Below are positions 1 through 10,594 of a stretch of 64,000 nt of DNA, piece after piece; positions within the stretch are counted from its first letter, which is position 1, and every line of letters starts with the position of its first letter. Position numbers and translations under genes: made by a program. This DNA comes from Lepidodermella squamata (taxonomy: Eukaryota > Gastrotricha): NCBI GenBank assembly GCA_047495785.1, contig JBLDXI010000025.1, positions 682,001 to 746,000 on the forward strand. Direction: 5' to 3'. Under the pieces are notes generated by a model. That model did no database searches. It saw only the letters and a program-made list of their open reading frames with translations, and was not told the origin of the DNA.

Positions 1-499
1 TGTAAAGATCAGTGTTGGACTCGCAATTTCGGCAGCAATTGTTTTGGCTGTCCTTCTGGTCTTCTCTGAACCTTTTGCAGTTTCTGCCGATCAGGTCGAT
101 CCCCAAATGACTTTCGGAAAGCGCCAAGTTGAACTCTCGGTGCAGGTTAAATGCAAATTAGACGTTGACACGTTTTCAATGGCTGTCATTGGATTGTTGG
201 CTGGGATTGATTTTGTGGTTATATTGAGGTCAATTTTACTATCCTATCAAATTATTACTATCAGAAAAGCAGGTAGTGTCACTTTGCCATCCCAGCGCAT
301 AAAACGGCTGCCTTCAGAATTGCCGAGAGATTACGTGGCAGTTTTCGCTTACTTTGCTACGCTTCTGGTAGCTTCAATTTTGCTTGTCCTTATGATCGGT
401 CAGTTTGCTGCTTACGTCTTATCAGCGACCTCAATGCTGTTCGCTGTTGCCGTTTCTTACGTTCTGATGCGGAAAGAAAGCCAAGGCAGCGGAATGTGA
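1..499 (+). CDS. GABA-B-like class C receptor P1, C-terminal part (cut by window edge)
   Basis: Reading frame 2 is open from the first base of the window to the stop at 497-499. It encodes the last four membrane helices of a class C GPCR. The protein aligns by eye with the C-termini of the complete paralogues at 32.6 and 39.8 kb: TM4, then an extracellular loop with 'DPQMTFGKRQVELS' and the conserved Cys in 'VQVKC', then TM5, a short basic loop, TM6 ending 'LLVLMIGQFAAYV' and TM7 ending 'VLMRKESQ'. The cytoplasmic tail is only about ten residues, without the coiled coil of canonical GABA-B receptors. The ligand domain and TM1-3 lie outside the window. It converges on receptor G1 on the other strand. 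The family call is strong; the ligand is unknown. Confidence 0.85.
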   Translation, partial: VKISVGLAISAAIVLAVLLVFSEPFAVSADQVDPQMTFGKRQVELSVQVKCKLDVDTFSMAVIGLLAGIDFVVILRSILLSYQIITIRKAGSVTLPSQRIKRLPSELPRDYVAVFAYFATLLVASILLVLMIGQFAAYVLSATSMLFAVAVSYVLMRKESQGSGM

Positions 500-1205
500 G
501 CATCTAGTCGCCAATGTGTTATTTCGTTCTGATTACTCTCCATATCGTACTATATCGTCAATGAATATGTTGTTCATCTGATAATTTACAATCACCTGTT
601 TCTGCTGACATTGCAGACTAAGATCAAGTCTAGAATGAACTCCGTGCGCTTTCTGCAGGAAAAACACTTGCATTTTGAGAAGAAAACATCATAATTGCGA
701 GAGCCTGGGTTACACGGTAAATCACTCATATCATTCTGAGGTGGCAAATGTGTACTTATTGAATCAATTAAGCGTTTCCAATCTTTAATTCTACCTTCGC
801 TACATAGCTAGATTGGTTATAGATAAAATTCTTGGTAATGGTAATGTAATCATTTAACTCCGAACCTTTTCGTTTTTAGTTCTTGAAGCTTTTTCTTAAG
901 AGTCGTGAAAGTTGTAACTTTAAATTATTTATCATCTGATACCGCAAATATTCAGCCGCAAGTCATATATTACCAAGAAAGAAAGAATTTGTTTAAGAGA
1001 CAATTGAAAGCATTGTTTGTCTGTCCAAAATTCAAGAAATAAAAGAAAAGCAATAGAACCAGAAACAGTGATCAACAACGGATGGACAATGGTTTTACAG
1101 CTTTAAGCTTGCAGTAAAATTAAGATGAGGATATTCTTATACTGTAATTTGCTGTCACCCGCCGAAATAGCGTGCCTTCACCTTGATCGCAGGCACGTAG
1201 TCGTC
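500..1205. other. Intergenic, nothing recognised
   Basis: AT-rich spacer after receptor P1. I see no ORF of significance, repeat or RNA here. Confidence 0.5.
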
Positions 1206-1209
1206 ATAG

Positions 1210-1720
1210 CGCATATTACAATCGTCAAACCACTCACAGCGAGCTCAATTTGAGTGGGATGTCTTGCGAAGAAGGATCATACGATGCCAATCAGCCATAT
1301 TCCGTAGCCCAGGAACCGAATCAAACCGAAAGATTTGTCAACTTGAGGCGTGATTCGGTGAAGGTTGTTGGCGAAAAGTGTTGCACGAAGCGCAACTGCG
1401 AGATTTACGGAAAAAATAGCGATCGGAATACCCGAATCGGTGCCCTCAACACTGCCGCCCGTGAAATGTGAAATATAGGACTGAAACTTAAGATTATTGT
1501 CAAACTTTGAACGTTCTAGACGAGAAGTTGAAGTTCCTCGTGGTTATTGGCCAGAAACCAATCCAGAATAATAAAGTATGATTGAGACGATATCGAGCTT
1601 CAGAATCTCGAGGCAAGAAACAGACCGGAGTAACAGCTTTTTCTATCGAAAGAATGGACAGTTTTACTAGTAATTTCCTAACCATACCTCTGAGTACTTT
1701 ACCATCAAAGGCGGCCAGAG
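1210..1720 (-). pseudogene. Degenerate class C GPCR remnant (TM4-TM7 region)
   Basis: Read on the minus strand from about 1456 down to 1210, one frame gives a helix-like stretch 'IPIAIFSVNLAVALRATLF', a polar loop, a second helix 'FGLIRFLGYGIWLIGIV', a stop codon, and after it in the same frame a third helix 'VSGLTIVICAMTTTCL'. This spacing fits TM5, loop and TM6-TM7 of the receptors nearby. Just upstream (about 1500-1600) another frame gives 'TLLFWIGFWPI', which would suit TM4. Stops and frame changes indicate a dead copy. It lies between receptors P1 and G1. I infer a receptor fragment from the hydrophobic pattern and context; sequence identity is too low to be certain, and the edges are approximate. 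Confidence 0.4.
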
Positions 1721-2039
1721 TGCTTTACAAGAACCCAAGACAAATTCCGGGTGATCGCCGTTCGGAGAAGAGACGTGATAAGCTATTGGAGTGGCACTTC
1801 GCTGTTCGCAATGGTCAAAGACTGTAAGTGAAGATCACTGCTGTCACAACACTTTTTCCGAATTCTCCCTGCTTTGAAACTGTGCAGCGACACAATGACG
1901 ATAATCACCTCGTCTAGCGGTTGGCCTACGGCACTTCATGAGTATGAATTTTTGGAACTAAATCTATAGATTGACGAGTAGAGACCAATAGGTTAAAGGT
2001 TGAAGCGTGAGTTTTATTCAAGATAGTGGGCACGTCCAA

Positions 2040-4958
2040 TTATTTATTAGATGGCTGAGTGTTTGAGCTAGGATTGCCCATGCATGCAGCCGAGTCCAGT
2101 TTTTCAACCTTAACAGTGAGGGGTAGCAACAAAATCAAGCTCATCAACGCAGAATAGACGAGTTCGATGAAAGCCAACACTGCATTTAGCATGCACGGCT
2201 TGTTAGCCGAGGCGACCAAAACAAGCACGACCACCCCGGCAGCGAGCATCGTTAGCGCGTTCACTGCAGCTGCTCTGATTAGCTTGCAGCTGAGCGCAAA
2301 TTCATTAGGCATAACACGCCGCCGGAGATCAACTGAGAACAAATTTGCCAGTGAGATCAACCCGAAATTGTAGGCGAGAACAGCGCCTAGCCAGTAGGTC
2401 AGATTCCCAGAGCTGCAGGACATAACATCTAGCTCGAAATAGGTATCAGCTGCCTCGTCGAAAGCAACAGGGTTTTTGAAGAGAACAAGCTGCATTGGCT
2501 CTTTGATGATCCAAAGAAGCAGGCCGATGACATTGACACCCAGAGCCACACTCATCGACTGAGACATTTGCAGCTCGTTTCGATACCTATCACTGTAGAG
2601 GGTTGAAACCCGACTTTGAATTATAATACCCTGTGTTTCGTATGATTGCGAACTCGGTCGAACCCGGTAAGATCGCTTCCATCTTGCGAGATGGTTGATG
2701 TAACGAATAGCCCGGTTATTCACACGATAGGTCCTCGCACGGACAAATTTGCTGTAGACGAAAATTTGACTGAAAAGCAGGCTGTGAAACATGCTCAAAC
2801 TTATTGATATCAAAACTATCCTCCATCTGCATTCTGTTTCAGGGGAATAATCGTGTCCAAATATTAGGAAAATCGCGGATCCATTCAAGCCTAAACAGGC
2901 GAAGAAGACATAGTATTTCTTCCAATTTGTATAGAACGTCTCCGGTTTCGCTCGTGCTGTTGCCGTCAGAAGAAGAACTTGCATCATTGTCACGGATACA
3001 GCCAGGCAGGCAACAATTCCACTCATTATTCTGCCGCAGTAACCTATCCTTAGTTCAATGTTTGAAAGATCTCTTGGAGGAAGTCCCGTTTTCGTAGCCC
3101 ATATTGGTTCAGCGTCCAGTTGGTATGAAAACGACCGCTTCTCGTGGTTGTACGGCAGATGCGCCACGCGACGAGCTTGAAACCTGTACGCTTGCATTAT
3201 CGTAAGGTCTTGATACATTTCCCCATTTTCATCTCGCTTGATTCTAGGATTTCGAAATCCAACTGCATCGAGCTCCGCGGTGGTCCGATTCGCAACATTG
3301 TAAATCAGAGCCTTGTATTTCGGATCCTTGAAGTCAGTCAATGAGAGGTTGTAACTTTGCTTGAGGATAGCCTCGGTTTTGTTCAAGGCTAGCAAAGCCA
3401 GCATATGAGCATCATGGCCACCGTGTAGAATACTATCAGAGGTAACTTTCTTTCCGAAAATCTTTTCCTCATTTGCTATTGCCATTCTAAGGTAGTCAGC
3501 TGGGCTCATTCCCAGACTCGACGTCCCTGAATTTTCAAAAGAACGGACGGGAATACCTACAACAAAAAGCGCTGATAGTTGGACGTCGACGATCTGCCTC
3601 GTACAACCATCCGATATGTAGACATCTCGATCCAGGTTCCACGTCAGACAAGCTGGAATAGATGCGATGAAATGATACAGCGGTGGCCTTATTCCATTGT
3701 GGTAAGCTTTACATAAGAGAATCTGGCATTCCCAAGCGCCATATGGGAAAATTAGGACGATCCTGACCTTTTGCAGAGGTAGGAGATCATCGTCATCCGT
3801 ATCACCGAACCAGTAAGACCCAACAGGTTCGCTGACCTCGATGTTGTTTGCTGTCAAGATTTTGTATGTCTCTGTGGCTAGCATTGGAACGTCGCGAAGC
3901 CACCATGAGTAGATCATACCAACACGCTTCCATCCACCGAGGCTTCTTATAGCCTCCAAGAATGCATATTTGTAAGTGCTGACAGATCCCAGGACAGTGT
4001 AGAGGTTGTTGAAGAACACACGTCGCCTCGATTCGATATATGGTCCGGCGCAGCTTTGCGAGGTCTATACACGTGTTTCAAATTATTATTCAATTTCGAT
4101 AAGAAGAGGAAAGCAAACTCAAGATTTAAATTGTTTTAATAGAATCATATTATAACAATGACGCCAAATTTCAAATTTCAGCAGTTCAACAATTTCTTGA
4201 TAATTACAAATATATCATTTCTAAGTCAAATTCTGAAATATTTACAAGCATCCATTGAAACTTGCAACTGGAGCAAATAATTTCCCAAGGGTGGTTATTT
4301 TGTTCTTCAACACAGGTTCAATACAGGCGGCACTATCGAATAATAATTTTCCAACTTCCAAGTCTACAATTTCGCATAGTACATTTGCATATATATAGTA
4401 GGTGATTAGTTCGGACTTCCAAGCTTTTTAACGCATTTACAGATATAATTCTGATAGTCCGTTATTGTCAGTTTTGATTAAAATCTGCGAGTCTCTTCAA
4501 TGGCATAATTTTGTTTATATGCATTCAGAGGGATACGATGGCCCTCAAGAAGATCCTACATGTTAATATATTTTAAGAGACCATAGCAACATATATAAGG
4601 TAGGGATAATTATAATCCTTACCATAACCATTTTCATGCCACGATACGTGCCTGCCGACGTGTCGCAATCACCGTCAGGTCCCACCAAAACGGGTGCCAA
4701 GTAGGTTCCCTCCGGCAGTTCCATCTCGAATAGCTCCCTAGCACGCACGTTGCTCGCGTCTTCTAATCCTCCATAATCCATGGCATACGGAACGATTTCA
4801 TAGTCTACCAGCAGGTTCGATGTGTTTTGTGAATACTCAGCTAGAACATAAGCGCTTGTTGGGTCCGCGACCGGCCACAGTAGCTTCGGCTTGGCTGCAT
4901 AGTTAACAGAGATTATTACGAATAGAAGGAGAAGACTTGTCATGATCTCGAGACACAA
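2040..4958 (-). CDS. GABA-B-like class C receptor G1
   Basis: Two exons: 4958-4623 (112 codons) and 4064-2040 (675 codons), with a 558-nt GT-AG intron in phase 0; together about 786 residues. The first exon begins with a signal peptide (the second methionine, MTSLLLLFVII, is an equally good start). The ligand-binding half follows: 'GPDGDCDTSAG' then, across the intron, 'TSQSCAGPY', the 'GGWKRVGMIYSWW' strand and 'AYHNGIRPPLYHF', which matches the PBP1 fold of GABA-B receptors. TM1 begins near residue 455. The TM3 Cys in 'ETECRWR' and the loop-2 Cys in 'DVMSCSSGN' form the class C disulfide. TM4 contains 'LLWIIKEPMQ', comparable with the GABA-B 'IW..VDPL' motif. The tail is short. An AATAAA overlaps the stop region. 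It is nearly identical over long stretches to G2. Confidence 0.88.
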
Positions 4959-5105
4959 TTCTTAGGTTTCTGCGGAGTAGAACTCACTGTTATAATGCTC
5001 GTAATCACAGCTGAGGAATGATCTAGCTAGTTAAAGCGTGGCTGAACGTGATTTCAGTCGAATATCATGAGAATCCAGCATAGCGAAGAGCGAACAGCTT
5101 TTTTT
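4959..5105 (-). promoter_or_regulatory. Conserved 5' flank shared by the G receptors
   Basis: About 150 bases upstream of the start are closely similar to the 5' flanks of G2 (22226-22400), G3 (27879-28060) and an extra tandem copy (22530-22710). Shared blocks on the plus strand include CTAGCTAGTTA and GAACGTGATTTCA. This is either a conserved promoter/5' UTR or simply duplicated along with the gene. Confidence 0.4.
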
Positions 5106-5582
5106 GGTTCTATAGTTTAGTTGTTAGAGTCCACTGCGCAGCATGCCTTCCCACCCCGTATACCCCTCCCATTCTTAAGGGCGCTCAGTGCACAAGAAGA
5201 TCCGTCGATGCGAATTCGAGTTTTTCGGGTTTATTACAAAATAAGCTAAAGCAAATACATTTCGCTAACATCCGCTGGACAACTCGGCTTCAGGCTTGTT
5301 AAGGAGGTCATTTCAAGCTACAGCCAATACTAGGTCGGACAATTCACCACGGAATACATTTTTACCGACAGATATACTCGTAAACAAGCCTAAATCCGAG
5401 TATTCAACGGCACAAACAGTATAACCTTACCGAAAAGTACTTCATAGCACTTGTTAACCGTGGAGCATTCAGAATCCGAGTTGACTGCAGCCCGTTTACC
5501 ATTTCCAAATTTGGGTGAATGTTGCTGTAGTTTTGAGACCATCGCTGAAATATCCCATTGCATTTTATGTCGAAATCTCCTA
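5106..5582. other. Intergenic, nothing recognised
   Basis: Upstream spacer of receptor G1. I see no supported gene or repeat. Confidence 0.4.
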
Positions 5583-5606
5583 TTGTCCTATCCTTCTTTG
5601 TAATCT

Positions 5607-5752
5607 GAGACGTGGCAAGCGATTTCGGCCCTATCTCTATCTTCGCAGTCATTTGAAATTTGGGTGATGTGCAATAATGATTGTGCGTCAGCTGTTACTT
5701 TTTCAATTGCATGTGAAGATAGAGATAGGGCCGAAATCGCCTGCCACGTCTC
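5607..5752. mobile_element. Small TIR element (MITE), 146 bp, 4-bp target duplication
   Basis: The first and last 38 bases are an inverted repeat with one mismatch; the ends read GAGACGTGGC. The element is flanked on both sides by ATCT (5603-5606 and 5753-5756). Removing it restores the LINE-like tail sequence found at 10.4 kb. It has no coding capacity. Confidence 0.75.
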
Positions 5753-5818
5753 ATCTGTCCTGCAATTATCTGTTTCATTTTCAATTTTTCCACTGTCAAA
5801 ACAGCCATCTCTTGGGGC

Positions 5819-6188
5819 GGTTCTATGTCAATTGAGCAAACGAAAACTGAGCAACGAAAATTGAGCAAGGGCTATTGAGCATCGAAATAAGAGCAAACGA
5901 AATTAGAGCAAACGAATTTGGAGCAAAACGACTTTTGGGCAAAATGAGATTAGCGCAAAACGACACCAGAGCAAATTTAATAATTAATTTTAGCTCTTAT
6001 TTATTGTAAACACAATTTGCTCTGGTGTCATTTTGCGCTAATCTCATTCTGTCCAAAAGTCATTTTGCTCAAAATTCGTTTGCTCTAATTTCGTTTTGCT
6101 CTAATTTCGTTTGCTCTTATTTCGTTGCTCAAAAGCCCTTGCTCAATTTTCGTTCCTCAGTTTTCGTTTGCTCAATTGACATAGAACC
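5819..6188. mobile_element. Foldback element built of GAGCAAACGAAA-like words, 370 bp
   Basis: Near-perfect inverted arms of about 155 bases begin GGTTCTATGTCAATTGAGC and end in the complement. They surround a 45-base AT-rich centre. Each arm is made of reiterated variants of one short word (GAGCAAACGAAA, GAGCAACGAAA, GAGCAAAACGA). The direct repeat CTTGGGGC flanks it at 5811-5818 and 6189-6196, an 8-bp target-site duplication. The foldback sits inside the LINE-like tail. The 8-bp duplication suggests a hAT-type or similar transposase acting in trans. Confidence 0.8.
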
Positions 6189-6230
6189 CTTGGGGCTTAC
6201 AGCTTCGAAATACATAAATAAGTAAATATC

Positions 6231-7183
6231 GGATTAGAACACGATTTGATGTGGGTGATCAAGATAGGTAGCTTGCTACCGGATGGGGATGACAACTGAT
6301 GGCATTATCGAATAATCACGTTGCTAGGTAGAATCAGGTATCGTTGTGACGCGCTGAAATAGCAAGGGACATAAGTCATGAGTCATTTTTAACAATTAAT
6401 TGTATACATTACCTTCCCTTAATCGGAAGCTGTCATTAAACTTCTTCATAAGTAGGCCACGCGCGAGCGAAGCTGACGGTTTTCTTTCGATTTTGGATCT
6501 GAAATGGTCCAAAATTCCTCGTTTCTTAGTGTGGAGCTATTTTTGTCATTTTTCATTTAGAGGCCCGTGGGACACCAGTAAAAGTTCGCATAGTAAGACA
6601 GCAGAATCGTGATCTACGTGGTCGATTTACTCGATTTATTTTTTTTTCAGGCCAAAATCGTGAGTTATGCATATCGGGGCAGGAAAAAAATCAAGTTATG
6701 CATCAAAAGGGCACAGCCTCGATCGTCGGCAACGCGGAAAAACAACACTTGTGAAGTACCGTAGGTAGTTTCATTAGAAGCCAGTACTGGGTATAGAAAA
6801 CGGCATTTTTTTCTCATACCGTAATTCCGTGCGCCGCTGTACTTGTATTAGTCGAAACGGTTACTGTGTATGCCATTAGCGACGGTGTTCACGACACGGC
6901 TGCATACCCCTTTGGAAACGCCATCGATGGTAACAGCGAACACCGCTTAGGTAATCATATCAAACGCGCTTGTTGTAAACGCATAGACAACACTGTAACA
7001 GATAAGACGCAAACGATCTTTCCATAGTGAATTTATTCGAGCTGTTATTGCAAAGAGTGCGGCACGCGACCTTTTTTTAAGCCAGCCATCGCGCCATCCG
7101 CCCATTATAATTTTAATTAATTTCTCAATTCAACCGGCAAAATACTCATTTTTCAAAAATTGTTATTTTTAGCAATAAAATAT
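6231..7183. other. Intergenic, nothing recognised
   Basis: Spacer between the LINE-like tail and element E1. No gene, RNA or convincing repeat was seen. Confidence 0.45.
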
Positions 7184-7189
7184 AACTTT

Positions 7190-7362
7190 GCATCCCGCAC
7201 CAGTGCGGGACGTGCGGGATGAACTGCGGGATGTATCCCGCACATGCTGCGGGACGTCCCGCACTACATCCCGCAAGTGTCCAGCAGCTTTCCGCCCAAG
7301 TGCGGATGGCCTGCGGGATGAAGTGCGGGATGAAGTGCGGGATGAAGTGCGGGATGAAGTCT
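7190..7362. repeat. Left sub-terminal repeats of E1
   Basis: TGCGGGA[TC]G words in direct and inverted orientation, ending in a tandem run of TGCGGGATGAAG (about four units, 7311-7362). They mirror the right-hand set and are absent from the rest of the window. Confidence 0.8.
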
Positions 7363-7530
7363 TGACTAATCCGCGAGTTCGAGGCGCGAGTTAACAGCCG
7401 CGAGTTTTTCAGTGAGGTTCCCGCTGAAACCTAAAACTCGCCCGATTCAGATGTAAGGTGTAAAATAGTTTTCAATTAAATCACGAATCTCACTACTAAC
7501 TACTACCAACTACTCCAGTTGAATTATTTA

Positions 7531-8039
7531 ATGGATGGAAGCGTTGTCGTTAAAATGCCCGGCAATGCAGGCCATCGATACTTCCGGTTGCCTGATCACG
7601 AGGATATTACCTTCGCTCAGCTGAAATCAAGCTTGTCCGCGGCATTTGGTCTCGCTAATTCATTTCAGATTTTTTACCAGTTCAGCAGCATGAGTATCCT
7701 GATCTCAAATGACAATGATGTCAAGACTATGTTCGCTATGCAACGTTCCGGCGCTCCAAGCACTTGCATTATTGAACTTTTATGCTCCAGGGCAGATTCT
7801 TTGAAAAGAAAACACGCATTTGATCCTCGCTCTAACACAAAGAAACGCCGCCGCGATTTACTGGTAGACTTTGATGACGATGCTGCGGAAAGAGAAGAAG
7901 AATCTTCAGGCAGGTTTGCCTTGCGCTACCCATTTTTTAATTCGATGATTAGTGCTCTCGTTTCAGTGATATTGCCGAGCCGCATCGTGTATCGCCGGAA
8001 AGACCGCGTTGCATAGAATCGTCTCGCCCTATACTGTAA
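7531..8039 (+). CDS. PB1-like domain protein encoded in E1
   Basis: The ATG at 7531 opens exon 1 (7531-7913). A 53-nt GT-AG intron (7914-7966) joins in frame to 7967-8039, giving about 151 residues. Residues 3-85 look like a PB1 fold: a first strand 'SVVVKMPGN', 'RYFRLPDHEDITFAQLKSSL' as strand 2 and helix 1, then 'FQIFYQ' and 'ILISNDNDVKTMF'. The acidic OPCA motif of type I PB1 domains is missing. The rest is basic with a likely nuclear signal 'KKRRRD' followed by an acidic stretch. PB1 domains mediate protein-protein contacts, so this may be an assembly or adaptor protein of the element. A further donor at 8035 could extend it into later exons; I cannot settle that. Confidence 0.5.
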
Positions 8040-9175
8040 TAATCATTTGAAGTTCTTTGGTTCTTGCATTCTAAGGATTATTTTAACAATAGCAAAGCTC
8101 ATCGATCGTCAAGTCGTGCAGTTGTGGCACCTTCTTCGCCCGTTGCCGTCAATCGCGATACCCATCATCACTCAAAACAATGCTGCGGGGCATCATTGGC
8201 TCTGGATAATTCATGTGTTGTTCCATCGGTGCCAGCATCCAACGGAATTTTCCCGCCTTGTTTCCCAACCACGGTCTCGCACCATTCACCCAAGCTTATC
8301 TAAATTAACCCTCGGCTACCGCAAGTGATCCATTCAGGTATAGCCTTAGTTGGAACGATTTTCCCCAGTCGGGCGGTTTTAGGGCTACGGTAGGCCTATG
8401 GCAATTTTCTCCATGGGCCTACTGTAGGTCCAACATTTCCCGTGCCGTAGCCCAATGCAAATAGGGCCAAGGTAATTCGGGCTACGATAGGCCTATGGGG
8501 AGATCTAAGCATGAAATTACCCTCGAAAGCCGTCCCACGCGAAACTACCTTCGACTTTCGAAACAAACAATTTATTGGCTTAGACTGTCGTTTTATTTCG
8601 AAAATAGTCATCCTTTTCACGCATTAAGATTTTCGAGTAAATATACGAGTAAGAGAGGTATTAAATACTCCAGCCCATAGATGATGGTATCAAACAGTAG
8701 AGATACGCGACTTGAGTCGATAGAGCGGAACTGCGTTCCTAGTGCAGCCGTTTGATTCCTTCTTCGCCCATTCGCCATTGTTGTTTGCAGTCATGTTTCT
8801 CACCCAGCCGCTGTCGAGCGAAATTTTGCCATCCGCTAATTGCAGGCAGTTGAGCACGGTCACTCCATGCATTTTGCCTGTTAGCTGTGGAACCACCAAT
8901 CTAAATCTGGAGAAATTGGATGAAATTGGATGAAAGCGTCGAAATAAAGCCTGCTGACTAACCGTTTCAGCATTTACAGCTTTAATCGAAGCCGCGGCTG
9001 CAATTTCTTAGCCATAGCCACGCATTTCGATTTGAGACCGGTGCGACGAGAGCTTCGAATTTTCGATAACTATCAAAGAAAATGAAATGATCAGAAGTTG
9101 TAAACATACGACAGCTCATCATACTTTTCACAATCAAATCTTCGCCCAATACGTTTTCTTCGGTCCAGCCATCTT

Positions 9176-9245
9176 GTCCGGAGGTGGTACAGCGGATCAG
9201 GAGTTAGACTTAGCGAGTCAGAGGTTCGATTCAGCAGTACCATAG
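9176..9245 (+). repeat. tRNA-like stretch (SINE head or tRNA pseudogene)
   Basis: The sequence contains an A-box-like TGGTACAGCGGATCAGG, an arm GACT-TAGCG-AGTC in the position of an anticodon stem-loop, and a B-box GGTTCGATTC. The acceptor stem does not pair convincingly, so a working tRNA is unlikely. A tRNA-derived SINE is the best guess. Confidence 0.4.
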
Positions 9246-10319
9246 CATTCCTCCTTCTCCAAGTGAAATTTGACGGTTTCAAGCGTGTTCTTCACCCTCG
9301 ACATTAAAACAATTGCAAGAAATCGCGGAAAAAAGAACAGCACCGCTGAAAAAACGCTGATTGAATGAGAAACTTGAAACTTGGAGAAAAAACTGAAACT
9401 AAAACTTTAAGGGGGATATTTTAATTTTTTTTTCAAATTATTAAATCACGTTAAATTTCAAAACGCCTGCATTTGATGCTTGATTGCCAGTGCGCCAATT
9501 AGGATTCGAAATTATGAATTTTTGATTCAAAAACCTTTTGGAAGACTGGTAAGTGAACAACGTTGAAATGTCACGCTCAGCTTCTCTCAATCAACATTCT
9601 TGCATCCCGCGATCATGGCGCAGATTCTACTGCTATTTCCACCGATCACGTAGTCGTATTCGATCGGCCTAAAATTACATCCGGACACCGTGCCAAATAT
9701 CCTAATATTCAAACACTACCCAATCGTTTTAAAAGAAAACCACGCTTTGCTTCGTTCGATTTCGGATCATCAAGTCGAACCTGCCTTGGTTTCGTTTTTA
9801 TTAATCACGAAATTCAGCAAGACTCCGTTTATCAGCAACCCCAGCGAATATCAAATAATGTTACTTTTATTCTTTCGACTCACTAACAATTTTCATGATG
9901 TTACGACTTCAGTTTTTCTTGAGGATTTTGGATATTCAAATTTCAGACCTCTAACATGCTCCCGTCCGCCTTAAAACACGGAAAACCCCATGACGCAACC
10001 CTGATGAATATCAACCTATTTTTTATACCGATTGACTTCTCGTCCATTTATCTTGAATGCGGCATCAAAATCTTACAATGTCAAAATTTTCGACAAACCC
10101 CACTTTTCAATTATTTTCGGTCAAGTATAAATGTTTAGTGAGTGATATTTGCCGAATTTTCGAAATTCTGGTCTTTCTGTCTTTCTTTCGCAAATTTTCG
10201 CGATTCAAATATGGTAGGTCTACGCTATCCCGAAATAGGTAGGCCTAAGTCAGTAGCCCCATGCTAGCCCTTGGTCTTGGCCCTTCCACAGTAGCCCTAG
10301 CGTAGGCTTAGCGACTTTC

Positions 10320-10480
10320 CACGGTGTTTATTTATTTATTTATTTCAAAGCTATGACACCCAGAGAGGGCAGCTCGACAAAGTTAAGTTTGAAAGGAAAC
10401 AGATAATTGCAGGACAGTTACAAAAGGATAGGACAATTGGAGATGACATAAATTTGAGTCAACGATAAGGTAGTGTAGGT
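10320..10480 (-). mobile_element. LINE-like 3' tail copy inside E2
   Basis: On the minus strand this is a roughly 150-base tail ending in (AAAT)n (plus strand TTTATTTATTTATTT at 10327). It shares blocks such as CTGTCCTGCAATTATCTGTT with the split copy at 5583-6230, so it is a dispersed element. It is the innermost of three nested layers (tail in E2 in E1). Confidence 0.55.
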
Positions 10481-10594
10481 AAAACACGCCATAGCCCTAG
10501 CTAAGGCCTATCGTAGGCCTATGACCCCAACGTAGCCCTAAACCCGCACGACTGGGTCTTGATTACTCCTTGCAGACTTTTTGTTTCAGCGAAA

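Larger units (their letters stand above)
5583..6230 (+). mobile_element. LINE-like 3' tail copy, split by two small insertions
   Basis: Three separated blocks (about 5583-5606, 5753-5818, 6189-6230) join to match the minus strand of a second copy at 10320-10480. Shared blocks include TTGTCCTATCCTT, CTGTCCTGCAATTATCTGTT and a terminal run of imperfect AAATA units. The other copy ends in a clean (AAAT)n run. A short 3' tail with a microsatellite end is typical of 5'-truncated non-LTR retrotransposons or SINEs. The copy is interrupted by the 146-bp element at 5607-5752 and the foldback at 5819-6188, which gives a clear order of insertion. Confidence 0.55.
8364..10556. mobile_element. Nested TIR element E2, 2.2 kb
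   Basis: The ends are a 26-base inverted repeat with two mismatches, starting CCCAGTCG and continuing into TTTAGGGCTACG. Inside both ends the words GTAGGCCTA and TAGCCCTA recur in both orientations (8375-8500; 10210-10310 and 10485-10545). No ORF with recognisable similarity is inside, so it looks non-autonomous. I could not define a clean target duplication. It lies within E1, between the PB1-like exon and the later E1 ORFs, so it probably inserted in an intron or spacer of E1. It contains a tRNA-like stretch and a LINE-like tail. Confidence 0.65.

Noticed and set aside
1250-1471. 73-codon + strand ORF
   Set aside because: It is the reverse of a hydrophobic receptor-like frame; no support of its own.
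7311-7362. CRISPR-like array
   Set aside because: Units are contiguous 12-mers without spacers, in an animal genome and part of transposon ends.
9176-9245. Functional tRNA gene
   Set aside because: A and B boxes are present, but the acceptor stem and cloverleaf do not pair.
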